Shown here piece by piece: positions 15,553-23,351 of a stretch of 25,247 nucleotides of DNA. A program made the translations under genes and the position numbers. The notes under the pieces were generated by a model that worked only from the letters and a program-made list of their open reading frames with translations, did not search any database and was not told the origin of the DNA. The stretch's first letter is position 1. Every line of letters starts with the position of its first letter. Origin of the DNA: JBMYYE01 sp049609065. Lineage in GTDB: Bacteria; Pseudomonadota; Alphaproteobacteria; Rhodobacterales; Rhodobacteraceae. The DNA lies in contig JBMYYE010000023.1 of assembly GCA_049609065.1 (NCBI GenBank), positions 1 to 25,247 of the forward strand, written 5' to 3'.

Positions 15553-16158
15553 ATGTTCTACGAACCGCAAAATGGTCACGGCCTCCCTCATAATCCTTTT
15601 AATGCGCTGATCACCCCACGCCCTATTGGTTGGATCTCAACACGCTCTGCAGAAGGTATCGACAACCTCGCACCTTACAGTTTTTTTAATGGCGTGGCTT
15701 ACTCCCCGCCTCAAGTCATGTTTGCCACCACATCGCGAAAAGACGACCAGAAGATCGGCAAAGATAGCCTCGCCAATATCATCGCAACCAAAGAATTTTG
15801 TGTGAATATTGTGGCGGCGGACGATATCGACCGCATGAATGCAACATCGGACACATTCCCCAAACATATCAGCGAATTTGACGCCGCAAACATTGAACGC
15901 GCCCCTTGCGAACGCATCAACGTTGCACGCGTTGCCAATGCACCAGTAAATTTGGAATGCAAACTCAGCCAAGTGGTTCAAATTGAAGGCGCCGACAATC
16001 ATGTGGTTTTTGGCGAAGTCATCGCCGTGCACATGCGCGATGACTGTATTGTGAACGGCCGGTTTGACATTTCAACCTTCACCCCCTTGGCGCGCCTTGG
16101 TTACCGCGATTATACATCGGTAGAGCATATATTTTCCGTAACACGACCAGATGATTGA
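15553..16158 (+). CDS. Flavin reductase family protein (FMN-binding split barrel)
   Basis: The 201-residue protein has the DIM6/NTAB flavin reductase features: the early segment NALITPRPIGWISTRS, then NLAPYSFFNGVAYSPPQVMFA, KDSLANIIATKEFCVNIV, and a late LARLGYRDYTSVE. These proteins bind FMN in a split barrel and pass electrons from NAD(P)H to free flavin, often for an unseen monooxygenase. No partner oxygenase is next to it, so the substrate system is unknown. GGAA precedes the ATG. It is the first gene of a + strand run with mtnP, which starts 7 bases after its stop. Confidence 0.9.
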   Translation: MFYEPQNGHGLPHNPFNALITPRPIGWISTRSAEGIDNLAPYSFFNGVAYSPPQVMFATTSRKDDQKIGKDSLANIIATKEFCVNIVAADDIDRMNATSDTFPKHISEFDAANIERAPCERINVARVANAPVNLECKLSQVVQIEGADNHVVFGEVIAVHMRDDCIVNGRFDISTFTPLARLGYRDYTSVEHIFSVTRPDD

Positions 16159-16165
16159 GAATCCC

Positions 16166-17038
16166 ATGAAACAGACAAAAATTGGCATTATCGGCGGTTC
16201 AGGCGTCTACGACATTGACGGGCTTGAAAATGCCACATGGCAGAAAATAGACACCCCATGGGGGGATCCTTCGGATGAGATTTTGACAGGTGTTCTAGAC
16301 GGTGTCGAAATGGCATTTTTACCCCGCCACGGACGCGGTCATGTCCATTCCCCAAGCACGGTTCCATATCGCGCCAATATTGACGCGCTCAAACGTATTG
16401 GGGTCACGGATATTATTTCTGTTTCGGCTTGTGGGTCGTTTCGCGAACATATGGCGCCAGGCGATTTTGTCATTGTAGATCAATTCATTGACCGCACATT
16501 TGCCCGTGAGAAAAGCTTCTTTGGGACGGGCTGTGTCGCCCATGTTTCCGTTGCACATCCCACCTGCCCGCGCCTTTCTGAGGCATGCGAAGTGGCGGCA
16601 AAAGACGCAGGCATCACCGTTCATCGCGGCGGCACCTATCTCGCGATGGAAGGGCCGCAGTTTTCAACTTTGGCCGAAAGCAAAATGTACCGCGAAAGCT
16701 GGAATTGTGACGTGATCGGCATGACCAATATGCCTGAGGCAAAGCTCGCGCGGGAAGCCGAAATGGACTATGCCTCCGTGGCAATGATCACCGATTATGA
16801 CAGCTGGCATCCAGATCACGGCGAAGTCGACGTGACCGAGATCATCAAGACCCTCATGGGCAATTCCGAAAAGGCCCGCAACTTGGTGGCCAAGCTCCCT
16901 GCCCTATTGGGCAAAGCGCGCGCGGATTGCCCCCATGGCTGTGATAAAGCACTCGAGTTTGCCATCTTAACCGCGCCAGAAAAACGTGATCCCGACCTTA
17001 TCGCAAAGCTCGATGCCGTGGCCGGTCGGGTACTTTAA
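16166..17038 (+). CDS. mtnP: S-methyl-5'-thioadenosine phosphorylase
   Basis: The 290-residue enzyme starts with the phosphate-binding motif IGIIGGSGVYDIDGL and shows LPRHGRGHVHSPSTVPYRAN, the substrate region YLAMEGPQFSTLAES and VIGMTNMPEAKLAREAEM, all typical of MTA phosphorylase of the purine nucleoside phosphorylase superfamily. It splits methylthioadenosine, a by-product of polyamine and acylhomoserine lactone synthesis, into adenine and 5-methylthioribose-1-phosphate. The ATG at 16166 is preferred since the conserved part begins two codons later; an ATG at 16151 would overlap the flavin reductase gene. The adenine released can be used by Apt, encoded two genes downstream, so the pathway is completed within the operon. 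Confidence 0.95.
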   Translation: MKQTKIGIIGGSGVYDIDGLENATWQKIDTPWGDPSDEILTGVLDGVEMAFLPRHGRGHVHSPSTVPYRANIDALKRIGVTDIISVSACGSFREHMAPGDFVIVDQFIDRTFAREKSFFGTGCVAHVSVAHPTCPRLSEACEVAAKDAGITVHRGGTYLAMEGPQFSTLAESKMYRESWNCDVIGMTNMPEAKLAREAEMDYASVAMITDYDSWHPDHGEVDVTEIIKTLMGNSEKARNLVAKLPALLGKARADCPHGCDKALEFAILTAPEKRDPDLIAKLDAVAGRVL

Positions 17039-17041
17039 CCC

Positions 17042-18067
17042 ATGCGCTTGATCGGTTTAGATATCGCGCGTTTTTTGGCTTTTGTCGGCATGGTGCTTGT
17101 TAATTTTCGCATCGCTTCTGAGGCCACAGAAACGGGCTGGAGCACCCCGATCACCAATGCACTTGAAGGACGCGCAGCCGCGCTTTTTGTCGTCTTGGCG
17201 GGGGTCGGCTTTGGCCTAGCCTATCAGCGGGGGCGGTTGCCATGGCATCTGACCCTAAAACGTGCGGCATTTCTTTTTGGTCTTGGTATGATCAATATGC
17301 TCATATTTGACGCCGATATTTTACATTTTTACGGACTATATTTCATTGTCGCGGCCTGTTTTGCACCGCTCTCTGATCGTGCACTCATCTGGGGCGGTGT
17401 TACCATCACCCTCCTTGCGGGGCTTGCCATCTTAATAGGCCCTTTCGAACGGGCATGGGATTTTGACACCTATCACTACGCGGATTTTTGGACCCTGAAC
17501 GGATTTTTGCGTCACAGTTTTTACAATGGCTGGCATCCTGTTTTCCCGTGGGTATCTTTCATGCTTTTTGGCATGTGGATTGCGCGGCTTGACCTGACAA
17601 AAGCAAGTGTTCAAAACCAGCTCCTCTTTGGGGGGATGGGGGTCACTTTGCTGACCCTTCTTATCAGCCGGGGCATGATTGCCTTAGATCCCGAATTCGA
17701 AGAAATTCTCTCGCTTAGCCCTGTTCCGGCTTTGCCCCTTTATATGCTTGCTGGCTGCGGCTCCGCGGCATTTATGATTGGGGGGCTTTTGCGCCTTAGC
17801 CCATGGCTCGAGCGTCGCACGCTTGCTAAAATCAGCGCAAAGGCAGGGCAGCAAACGCTCACGCTTTATGTTGCGCATATCCTCATTGGATTGGGCACGC
17901 TAGAGGCGCTCGGGCTTTTGTCTGGGCAGTTAAATCAGACCGAAATTTTCGCAATAAGCCTTCTCTTTTGTGCCGGATCGGCGCTATATGCATGGGGCTA
18001 TTCAAAGGTTTTCAAACGTGGCCCGTTGGAGGCCGCCATGCGTTTTATGACTGAGGGAAAACTATGA
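17042..18067 (+). CDS. DUF418/HGSNAT-like multi-pass membrane protein (predicted acyltransferase)
   Basis: The 341-residue protein has about nine membrane segments and starts with the motif GLDIARFLAFVGMVLVNF, as in the DUF418 and heparan-alpha-glucosaminide acetyltransferase-like families. Other shared parts are the GRAAALFVVLAGVG segment, HFYGLYF, the aromatic NGWHPVFPWVSFMLFGMW loop and a C-terminal RGPLE. Family members are thought to move acyl groups across or at the inner membrane, but no substrate is known for this group. It lies 3 bases after mtnP and overlaps apt by 4 bases (ATGA), so it is inserted in a methylthioadenosine salvage operon where a membrane acyltransferase has no obvious job. 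No strong ribosome binding site is seen; translation may depend on mtnP. Confidence 0.82.
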   Translation: MRLIGLDIARFLAFVGMVLVNFRIASEATETGWSTPITNALEGRAAALFVVLAGVGFGLAYQRGRLPWHLTLKRAAFLFGLGMINMLIFDADILHFYGLYFIVAACFAPLSDRALIWGGVTITLLAGLAILIGPFERAWDFDTYHYADFWTLNGFLRHSFYNGWHPVFPWVSFMLFGMWIARLDLTKASVQNQLLFGGMGVTLLTLLISRGMIALDPEFEEILSLSPVPALPLYMLAGCGSAAFMIGGLLRLSPWLERRTLAKISAKAGQQTLTLYVAHILIGLGTLEALGLLSGQLNQTEIFAISLLFCAGSALYAWGYSKVFKRGPLEAAMRFMTEGKL

Positions 18068-18597
18068 CAAAAACCGTTAAAGATTACATCCGCACCATTC
18101 CTGATTTTCCGCATGAAGGCATCATGTTTCGCGATGTGACCACGTTATTTTCGGACCCGCGCGGCATGCGGATTGTGGTTGACCAACTGCTTGCACCTTA
18201 TGCGGGAATGCGGATTGATAAAGTTATCGGTCTTGAAGCGCGCGGCTTCATCCTAGGCGGCGCCGTGGCGCATCAATTGGGGGTGGGTTTTGTGCCTGTG
18301 CGCAAGAAAGGCAAACTCCCTGGTGCCACCATCGAACAGAGCTACACCCTTGAATATGGCGAAGCCACCGTTGAAATGCACCAAGATGCGCTCCCCGCAG
18401 GCGAACGGGTTTTGATCGTTGATGATCTTTTGGCGACAGGCGGCACAGCAGAGGCCGGCATTAAGCTTCTTGAACGTCTTGGGGCGGAAATTGTTGGCTG
18501 TGCCTTTGTTGTCGATCTCCCCGAATTGGGCGGTCGAAAGAAGCTCGAAGCGCTCGGGATGGATGTCTTTACCATCTGCGATTTTGAAGGCGCGTAA
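18064..18597 (+). CDS. apt: Adenine phosphoribosyltransferase
   Basis: This is a normal-length 177-residue Apt. The PRPP-binding motif VLIVDDLLATGGTAEAG is complete, and GLEARGFILGGAVAH and VPVRKKGKLPG are the base and pyrophosphate binding segments. It makes AMP from adenine and PRPP in the cytoplasm. With mtnP upstream it recycles the adenine of methylthioadenosine. GAGGGA precedes the ATG, which overlaps the previous stop by 4 bases. It is the last gene of the run; its stop codon is part of a 9-bp hairpin and it is followed by several further stem structures ending in a strong GC-rich hairpin. Confidence 0.97.
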   Translation: MTKTVKDYIRTIPDFPHEGIMFRDVTTLFSDPRGMRIVVDQLLAPYAGMRIDKVIGLEARGFILGGAVAHQLGVGFVPVRKKGKLPGATIEQSYTLEYGEATVEMHQDALPAGERVLIVDDLLATGGTAEAGIKLLERLGAEIVGCAFVVDLPELGGRKKLEALGMDVFTICDFEGA

Positions 18598-18675
18598 ACC
18601 TTTTGGAAAGGTTTAACCGTTAACCATTAACTGTCTGCTTCGGTAGACCTGCTCTTGCATGTGTTTTAAACACAT
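18595..18675 (+). other. Array of small hairpins and TTAACC repeats after apt
   Basis: In order: a 9-bp stem TAAACCTTT/AAAGGTTTA (18595-18603 with 18607-18615) that includes the apt stop; three heptamers in phase, TTAACCG, TTAACCA, TTAACTG (18613-18633), containing the TTAACCAT CtrA-type half site at 18620-18627; a 6-bp stem closed by a stable C(UUCG)G tetraloop (18633-18648); and a near-perfect palindrome ATGTGTTT-T-AAACACAT (18659-18675). A GC-rich terminator-like hairpin follows directly. This could be a structured 3' UTR, a small RNA, or a protein-binding site. Confidence 0.5.
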
Positions 18676-18705
18676 AACGCCCCGCCTTACCCAAGGTGGG
18701 GCGTT
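18676..18705 (+). terminator. GC-rich terminator-like hairpin after apt
   Basis: A 13-bp stem, AACGCCCCGCCTT paired with AAGGTGGGGCGTT (one G-U pair), with loop ACCC. The G-U pair forms only in the + strand transcript; on the - strand it becomes an A-C mismatch, so it suits the apt operon better than the convergent dehydrogenase gene. The T-run after it is poor (TTGTCGTTT), so stopping may be inefficient. Confidence 0.65.
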
Positions 18706-18715
18706 GTCGTTTGAC

Positions 18716-20122
18716 TTAGAAAAATACGCCTGGATTCATAATTCCGTGCGGGTCAAGCGCCCCTTTAATGGCGCGCTTTGCCATGAGCTTTCCGTCATCT
18801 CCATAGGTGGCAAGTTCCGCAACCTTTAAGCGCCCCACCCCATGTTCGGCTGAAAAGCTCCCGTCAAAGTGATGCACCAGATCGTGAATGATCTTTTGTG
18901 CCTCTGCAGCGATATTTTGGTAATCAGCCTTGGTTTTCCCAACAGCCGGAAACAGGTTAAAATGCAAATTCCCATCACCAAGATGGCCAAAGCAATTGAC
19001 CCGCATGTCGCTCATTTCTGCTATCTCACGCTTGGCCGCCTCAACAAATTTTGAAATTTCTGAAAGCGGCAGTGACACGTCATGGGACGCAACCGCCCCC
19101 ACAGAGCGATTGGCATGAGGAATATGTTCCCGCAACGCCCAGAGCGTTTGAGCTTGGGCCTCAGATTGTGCAATCACACCATCAAAACACAAGTCATCCT
19201 CAAGTGCGTTTTCAAAAATAGTTTCAAAAATCTCAGTAGGATTTTGGCAGTTTGGAACCCCTAGTTCCACCAATGCCATCCATTCCGGGCACGGTGCAAA
19301 TGGCTGTTTTAACTCTGGAAAATGTTCCGCCAGAAAGGCAAACCCCGTTTCATGGATAAGCTCAAATGCACTCACCCCGCCACCGGTGAGCGCTTGGCTC
19401 GCGTTTAGCATCGCCAAAGCCGCATCAGGCGAGGTCACCGCAAAAAGCGCAGTCCCCGATTGTGCTGGAATATCGAAAAGCTTCAACGAAGCTGCGGTGA
19501 TAATCCCCAAGCTGCCTTCAGAGCCCACCAAAAGATTGCGTAAATCATAGCCCGTATTGTCCTTACGCACGCGGCGCAGGGCATTGATGATTGTGCCATC
19601 AGGCAACACAGCCTCCACCCCCAAGCAAAGATCACGCGTATTGCCATAGCGCAGCACATTCACGCCGCCTGCATTGGTCGCAAGGTTGCCGCCAATCTGA
19701 CAGGACCCTTCTGAGGCCAATGACAATGGAAACAACCGGCCCGCCTCATATGCGGCCTCTTTCACACTGTGTAAAATTGCCCCCGCTTCCGCGATAAGGA
19801 CATTTTCCGCAGGGTAAACCGCGCGAATTTTATTCATCCGCTCAAGGGTGACCACAACAGGCTTCACCCCATCATAAACCTGCCCGCCAACAAGCCCCGT
19901 CCCGCCGCCAAATGGCACCACAGGAACATGGGCCTCATGGGCGGATTTCAAGATGACCGACACCTCATCCACCGTTCTTGGGGCCAGCAATATCGCATCA
20001 CTTGCGCTGAATTTTCCCCGTGGTTCTTCGCGGTAGCGCCCTTCAAACGGGCGAAAAATAGTCTCAGGCAACCGATCACGAAGCCCCTTTTCGAAGGCTG
20101 CATCTGCTGGCTGAAGTGTCAT
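18716..20122 (-). CDS. FAD-binding D-2-hydroxyacid dehydrogenase (GlcD/D-lactate dehydrogenase family)
   Basis: The 468-residue protein has a PCMH-type FAD-binding domain (about residues 40-215) with VPFGGGTGLVGGQ and GSCQIGGNLATNAGG, and a C-terminal catalytic domain with NCFGHLGDGNLHFNLF and SAEHGVGRLK, which carry the metal and substrate binding residues of this family. It oxidises a D-2-hydroxyacid such as D-lactate, glycolate or D-2-hydroxyglutarate and passes electrons to a carrier or the respiratory chain. The exact substrate cannot be read; no GlcE or GlcF partners are adjacent, which argues against glycolate oxidase. Its start overlaps the GNAT stop by 4 bases, so it is the last gene of the - strand run from SURF1. 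Confidence 0.88.
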   Translation of the reverse strand: MTLQPADAAFEKGLRDRLPETIFRPFEGRYREEPRGKFSASDAILLAPRTVDEVSVILKSAHEAHVPVVPFGGGTGLVGGQVYDGVKPVVVTLERMNKIRAVYPAENVLIAEAGAILHSVKEAAYEAGRLFPLSLASEGSCQIGGNLATNAGGVNVLRYGNTRDLCLGVEAVLPDGTIINALRRVRKDNTGYDLRNLLVGSEGSLGIITAASLKLFDIPAQSGTALFAVTSPDAALAMLNASQALTGGGVSAFELIHETGFAFLAEHFPELKQPFAPCPEWMALVELGVPNCQNPTEIFETIFENALEDDLCFDGVIAQSEAQAQTLWALREHIPHANRSVGAVASHDVSLPLSEISKFVEAAKREIAEMSDMRVNCFGHLGDGNLHFNLFPAVGKTKADYQNIAAEAQKIIHDLVHHFDGSFSAEHGVGRLKVAELATYGDDGKLMAKRAIKGALDPHGIMNPGVFF

Positions 20123-20706
20123 GATCCCACCGTTGTTTTCCCGCGCCGATCCGCACGTAAATTGGCGTAAAGCACATGATTGCGCCAGCGCCCGTTGATT
20201 TGAAGATAGCTTTGGGCGACACCTTCGTATTTGAAACCTGATTTTTCTAAAACACCACGGGATGCGACATTTTCAGGGAGGCAGGCTGCTTCAATCCGGC
20301 TCAGCTCCAAACGGTGAAAGCCATGATGGACCACCGCCTCTATCGCCTCGCGCATATAGCCGTGGCGCGCAAACGGTTCACCCACCCAATAGCCAAGGGT
20401 TCCGACCTGTTGCGGGCCTCGTAAAATATTATCAAGCGTAATCCCACCAACGAGCGTTTTATCCACGCGGCGTTCCAAAAAAAGCGGTAAGGCGCGTTTT
20501 TGTCCGATCGCGCGTTTCGCCCAATAGACCCGATTGGAAAAGCCTTTCCGTGTGAGGTGATCTTCGGCCCATGTAGGTTCCCAAGGTTTGAGAAAACCCA
20601 TACTGTCGTAGCGCAAGGTGCTCCAATTGCGGTAATCGTTTTGAAGGGGCGGCCGCAAAGTCAGACGCTCCGTTTCAATAATCGATTGCACGCGGCGCCT
20701 TAACAT
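20119..20706 (-). CDS. GNAT family N-acetyltransferase, RimJ/RimL-like
   Basis: The 195-residue protein shows the RimJ type layout: IETERLTLRPP at the start, the FLKPWEPTW segment, ERRVDKTLVGGITL, GYWVGEPFARHGYMREAIEAVVHHGF with the acetyl-CoA loop, and ENVASRGVLEKSGFKYEGVA near the end, followed by INGRWRNHVLYA. Such enzymes acetylate the N-terminal alanine of ribosomal protein S5, or other proteins or small molecules. The short gap of 3 bases after the M16 protease gene and the 4-base overlap with the FAD dehydrogenase gene place it in the same operon. AAGAGG lies 7 bases before the ATG. It is not a good PseH candidate despite the pse genes elsewhere in the window. Confidence 0.88.
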   Translation of the reverse strand: MLRRRVQSIIETERLTLRPPLQNDYRNWSTLRYDSMGFLKPWEPTWAEDHLTRKGFSNRVYWAKRAIGQKRALPLFLERRVDKTLVGGITLDNILRGPQQVGTLGYWVGEPFARHGYMREAIEAVVHHGFHRLELSRIEAACLPENVASRGVLEKSGFKYEGVAQSYLQINGRWRNHVLYANLRADRRGKTTVGS

Positions 20707-20709
20707 CCC

Positions 20710-21957
20710 TTAACCTCTTAAATCATCCAAGCTTGGCGCAGAGCCCACAGGGCCATAAAGCGCCATCGCAGCAGGACCAAACAAAAGATCACGCGCCACA
20801 TTTCGCACATCATCACGCGTTACAGCATCAATCACCGCAACCGTTTCTGATAGATCCGGCACACGGCCCCAAATATCCACCATCCGCGCCATGCGTTCGG
20901 CCCGCGATGAGGCGCCTTCAAGCCCCATAAGCATTCCTGCCTTCATCTGTGCCCGCGCCCGTGCGATTTCCGCATCGGTAATATCCTCAGCCGCTTTTTC
21001 AAACTCGGTCAAAACAGAACGCGCCAGAACGTCCACTTTGTCGCCACTGGTTCCAGAATAAATCAAAAAGGACCCCGTGTCAGAAAAGGCACTGAGCTGA
21101 GAGTAGACAGAATAGCACAAGCCTTGTTTTTCGCGGATTTCTTGGAAAAGGCGCGACGACATCCCGCCGCCAAAAATATTTGAAAACAACTGAACCGCAT
21201 AGATCCGATCATCGCGGTAGTGCGGGGCCTCAAGCGCGAATGTGAAATGCGCCTGTTCAAGGTCTTTTTCCGTACGGGTTTCCCCACCGATAAATTTTCC
21301 AGGCTCGGGCAGTATGGATGTATGTGCCTCCATATCCCCGAAGAGAGCGGTGGCTTGGGCAACAATTGCGTCTGGATCAATGCCGCCCGCCGCTGACAAA
21401 ATCATGCGTTCAGGGCCGTAATGTTTGGCCACAAAGGCCAAAAGATCATCACGCCCAAATTCGGATACATTTTCCGCAGGGCCTAAAATCGTACGCCCCA
21501 AAGCTTGTTTGGGATAAGATACGTCTTGCAGCCAATCAAAGACCACATCATCAGGCGTGTCATTGGCTTGGCCGATTTCTTGTAAAATCACACCACGTTC
21601 GATATCGATTTCCGCCTCATCGAATGTCGGATTGCGTAAAATATCCGCAATCACGTCCAATGCCAAAGGCACATCGCCACGCAAAACCCGCGCGTAATAG
21701 GCCGTCATTTCACGCGATGTATAGGCATTAAGATAGCCACCCACATCTTCGATTTCTTGGGCAATTTGAAGCGGGCTACGCATCGTCGTTCCCTTAAACG
21801 CCATATGTTCAAGAAAATGCGCCATGCCATTTTCAGGCAAGCTTTCATTACGTGCACCTGCGGTCACCCAGATGCCGATGGAGGCGCTTTCAAGACCAGC
21901 CATAGGTTCCGTTGCAATACGGAACCCGTTTGGCAATGTCGTGAGAGCCACACTCAC
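20710..21957 (-). CDS. M16 family zinc metallopeptidase (processing peptidase-like)
   Basis: The 415-residue protein has the inverted zinc motif HFLEH (His47, Glu50, His51) and the third ligand Glu127, spaced as in mitochondrial processing peptidase beta subunits. A second, inactive M16 domain with the Gly-rich segment GGGMSSRLFQEIREKQGLCYSVY follows. No signal peptide is visible, so it is probably cytoplasmic. Alphaproteobacterial relatives are the bacterial counterparts of the mitochondrial enzyme; the physiological substrate is unknown. It overlaps the thrC stop by 4 bases, and thrC-M16-GNAT is a common order in Rhodobacterales from general knowledge of these genomes. Confidence 0.94.
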   Translation of the reverse strand: MSVALTTLPNGFRIATEPMAGLESASIGIWVTAGARNESLPENGMAHFLEHMAFKGTTMRSPLQIAQEIEDVGGYLNAYTSREMTAYYARVLRGDVPLALDVIADILRNPTFDEAEIDIERGVILQEIGQANDTPDDVVFDWLQDVSYPKQALGRTILGPAENVSEFGRDDLLAFVAKHYGPERMILSAAGGIDPDAIVAQATALFGDMEAHTSILPEPGKFIGGETRTEKDLEQAHFTFALEAPHYRDDRIYAVQLFSNIFGGGMSSRLFQEIREKQGLCYSVYSQLSAFSDTGSFLIYSGTSGDKVDVLARSVLTEFEKAAEDITDAEIARARAQMKAGMLMGLEGASSRAERMARMVDIWGRVPDLSETVAVIDAVTRDDVRNVARDLLFGPAAMALYGPVGSAPSLDDLRG

Positions 21958-23342
21958 GCGTTACGCCGATCTGCGATCAGCGCTTTGAGAGCATCCAAAT
22001 CATTAGGCACGCGGGTCACGCGTTCCTTCCGATCAAAGAGATCCGCCATGCGCGCAGGCAACGCAGGGTGCAGGCCAGATGCTTTTTCAACAGCGGCCGG
22101 GAATTTTGCAGGATGCGCCGTCGCCAGTGTCACCATCGGCGCGGTGCCTAGATTTTCTTCGGCCACCTTCACGCCAATGGCGGAATGCGGGCACAACAAT
22201 TCATTACTCACGTCAAGAGAGGTTTTGATCTGCGCCAAGGTTTCGTCTTCGCTCGCCCGGCCAGAGGCAAAAAGATCACGAAGGGATTCTAGCGCCCCTT
22301 GTGAGAGGCTAAATTTACCGCCCTCTTTGAGTTCATCCATCAATTGCACAATAGCGTTCCCGTCACGGTCATAGACATCAAAGAGCACACGTTCAAAATT
22401 CGAACTCACTTGGATGTCCATTGAAGGTGAAATTGACGGTTCAACCCCATGGGTTTCATAGGCCCCCGTTTCGAGCGTCCGGTGTAGGATGTCATTTTGG
22501 TTCGTCGCAATCACAAGCTTATCAATCGGGAGGCCCATTTTCTTGGCAATGTAGCCGGCAAAAATGTCACCGAAGTTGCCCGTTGGCACTGTGAAAGACA
22601 CTTCGCGGTCTGGCGCGCCCAATGACGTCGCAGCGCTAAAGTAGTATACAACCTGCGCCAAAACCCGCGCCCAGTTGATGGAATTCACCCCCGCAAGGCC
22701 AACGCCATCGCGAAAATCATGATCGTTGAACATGTCTTTGAGGCGCGCTTGGCAATCATCAAAATCCCCATCCATCGCCAAAGCATGCACGTTGCTTTCG
22801 ATAGGTGTGGTCATCTGACGGCGCTGTACTTCGGACACGCGGCCATGCGGGAAAAGGATAAACACATCCACCGCATCAAGCCCGCGAAACGCTTCGATCG
22901 CGGCAGAGCCGGTATCACCCGATGTCGCGCCAACAATGGTTACTTTTTTATCGCGGCGTTTCAAAGCGACCTGAAAGAGCTGACCGATCAATTGCATGGC
23001 GAAATCTTTAAACGCCAAGGTTGGACCATGGAACAATTCAAGCAAGAAATGATTTGGGCCGAGCTGCTTGAGCGGCGCGCGTGCGTCATGGCCAAAACCG
23101 GCATAGGCCTTTGCGATGATCTCTTTGAATTCCGCGTCGGTAAAGCAATCCCCGATATAGGGTTTCATCACCTGAAACGCGATCTCTTCGTAGGGTTGCC
23201 CTGCGAGCGCTTTGATAGCGTCTTTGTCCAATGTTGGGATGGTTTCGGGCACATAAAGCCCCCCATCACGGGCCAAACCAGAGAGCATTGCTTCTTCGAA
23301 GTTGAGCGCGGGCGCTTGTCCGCGGGTCGAGATATAGCGCAT
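21954..23342 (-). CDS. thrC: Threonine synthase
   Basis: The 462-residue enzyme begins MRYISTRGQAPALNFEEAML, the usual start of the long bacterial ThrC. The PLP lysine is Lys112 in GPTLAFKDFAMQ, and the PLP phosphate site is in GATSGDTGSAAIEAF. The later SFTVPTGNFGDIFAGYIAKK is also family-specific. It makes threonine from O-phosphohomoserine, the last step of the pathway that begins with LysC. The ATG at 23342 has AGGA 8 bases upstream; a TTG two codons earlier is less likely. Nine bases separate it from the SURF1 stop, and the next gene overlaps it by 4 bases. Confidence 0.96.
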   Translation of the reverse strand: MRYISTRGQAPALNFEEAMLSGLARDGGLYVPETIPTLDKDAIKALAGQPYEEIAFQVMKPYIGDCFTDAEFKEIIAKAYAGFGHDARAPLKQLGPNHFLLELFHGPTLAFKDFAMQLIGQLFQVALKRRDKKVTIVGATSGDTGSAAIEAFRGLDAVDVFILFPHGRVSEVQRRQMTTPIESNVHALAMDGDFDDCQARLKDMFNDHDFRDGVGLAGVNSINWARVLAQVVYYFSAATSLGAPDREVSFTVPTGNFGDIFAGYIAKKMGLPIDKLVIATNQNDILHRTLETGAYETHGVEPSISPSMDIQVSSNFERVLFDVYDRDGNAIVQLMDELKEGGKFSLSQGALESLRDLFASGRASEDETLAQIKTSLDVSNELLCPHSAIGVKVAEENLGTAPMVTLATAHPAKFPAAVEKASGLHPALPARMADLFDRKERVTRVPNDLDALKALIADRRNA

Positions 23343-23351
23343 GTGCAATTC

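Noticed and set aside
16151..16165. Longer mtnP start at 16151
   Set aside because: It would overlap the flavin reductase stop and add five residues before the conserved phosphate-binding strand; 16166 fits the family better.
14979..20706. The two GNAT genes (14979-15476 and 20119-20706) as the missing PseH
   Set aside because: One is YhbS-like, the other RimJ-like with protein-acetylation type motifs, and both lie on the other strand in unrelated runs.
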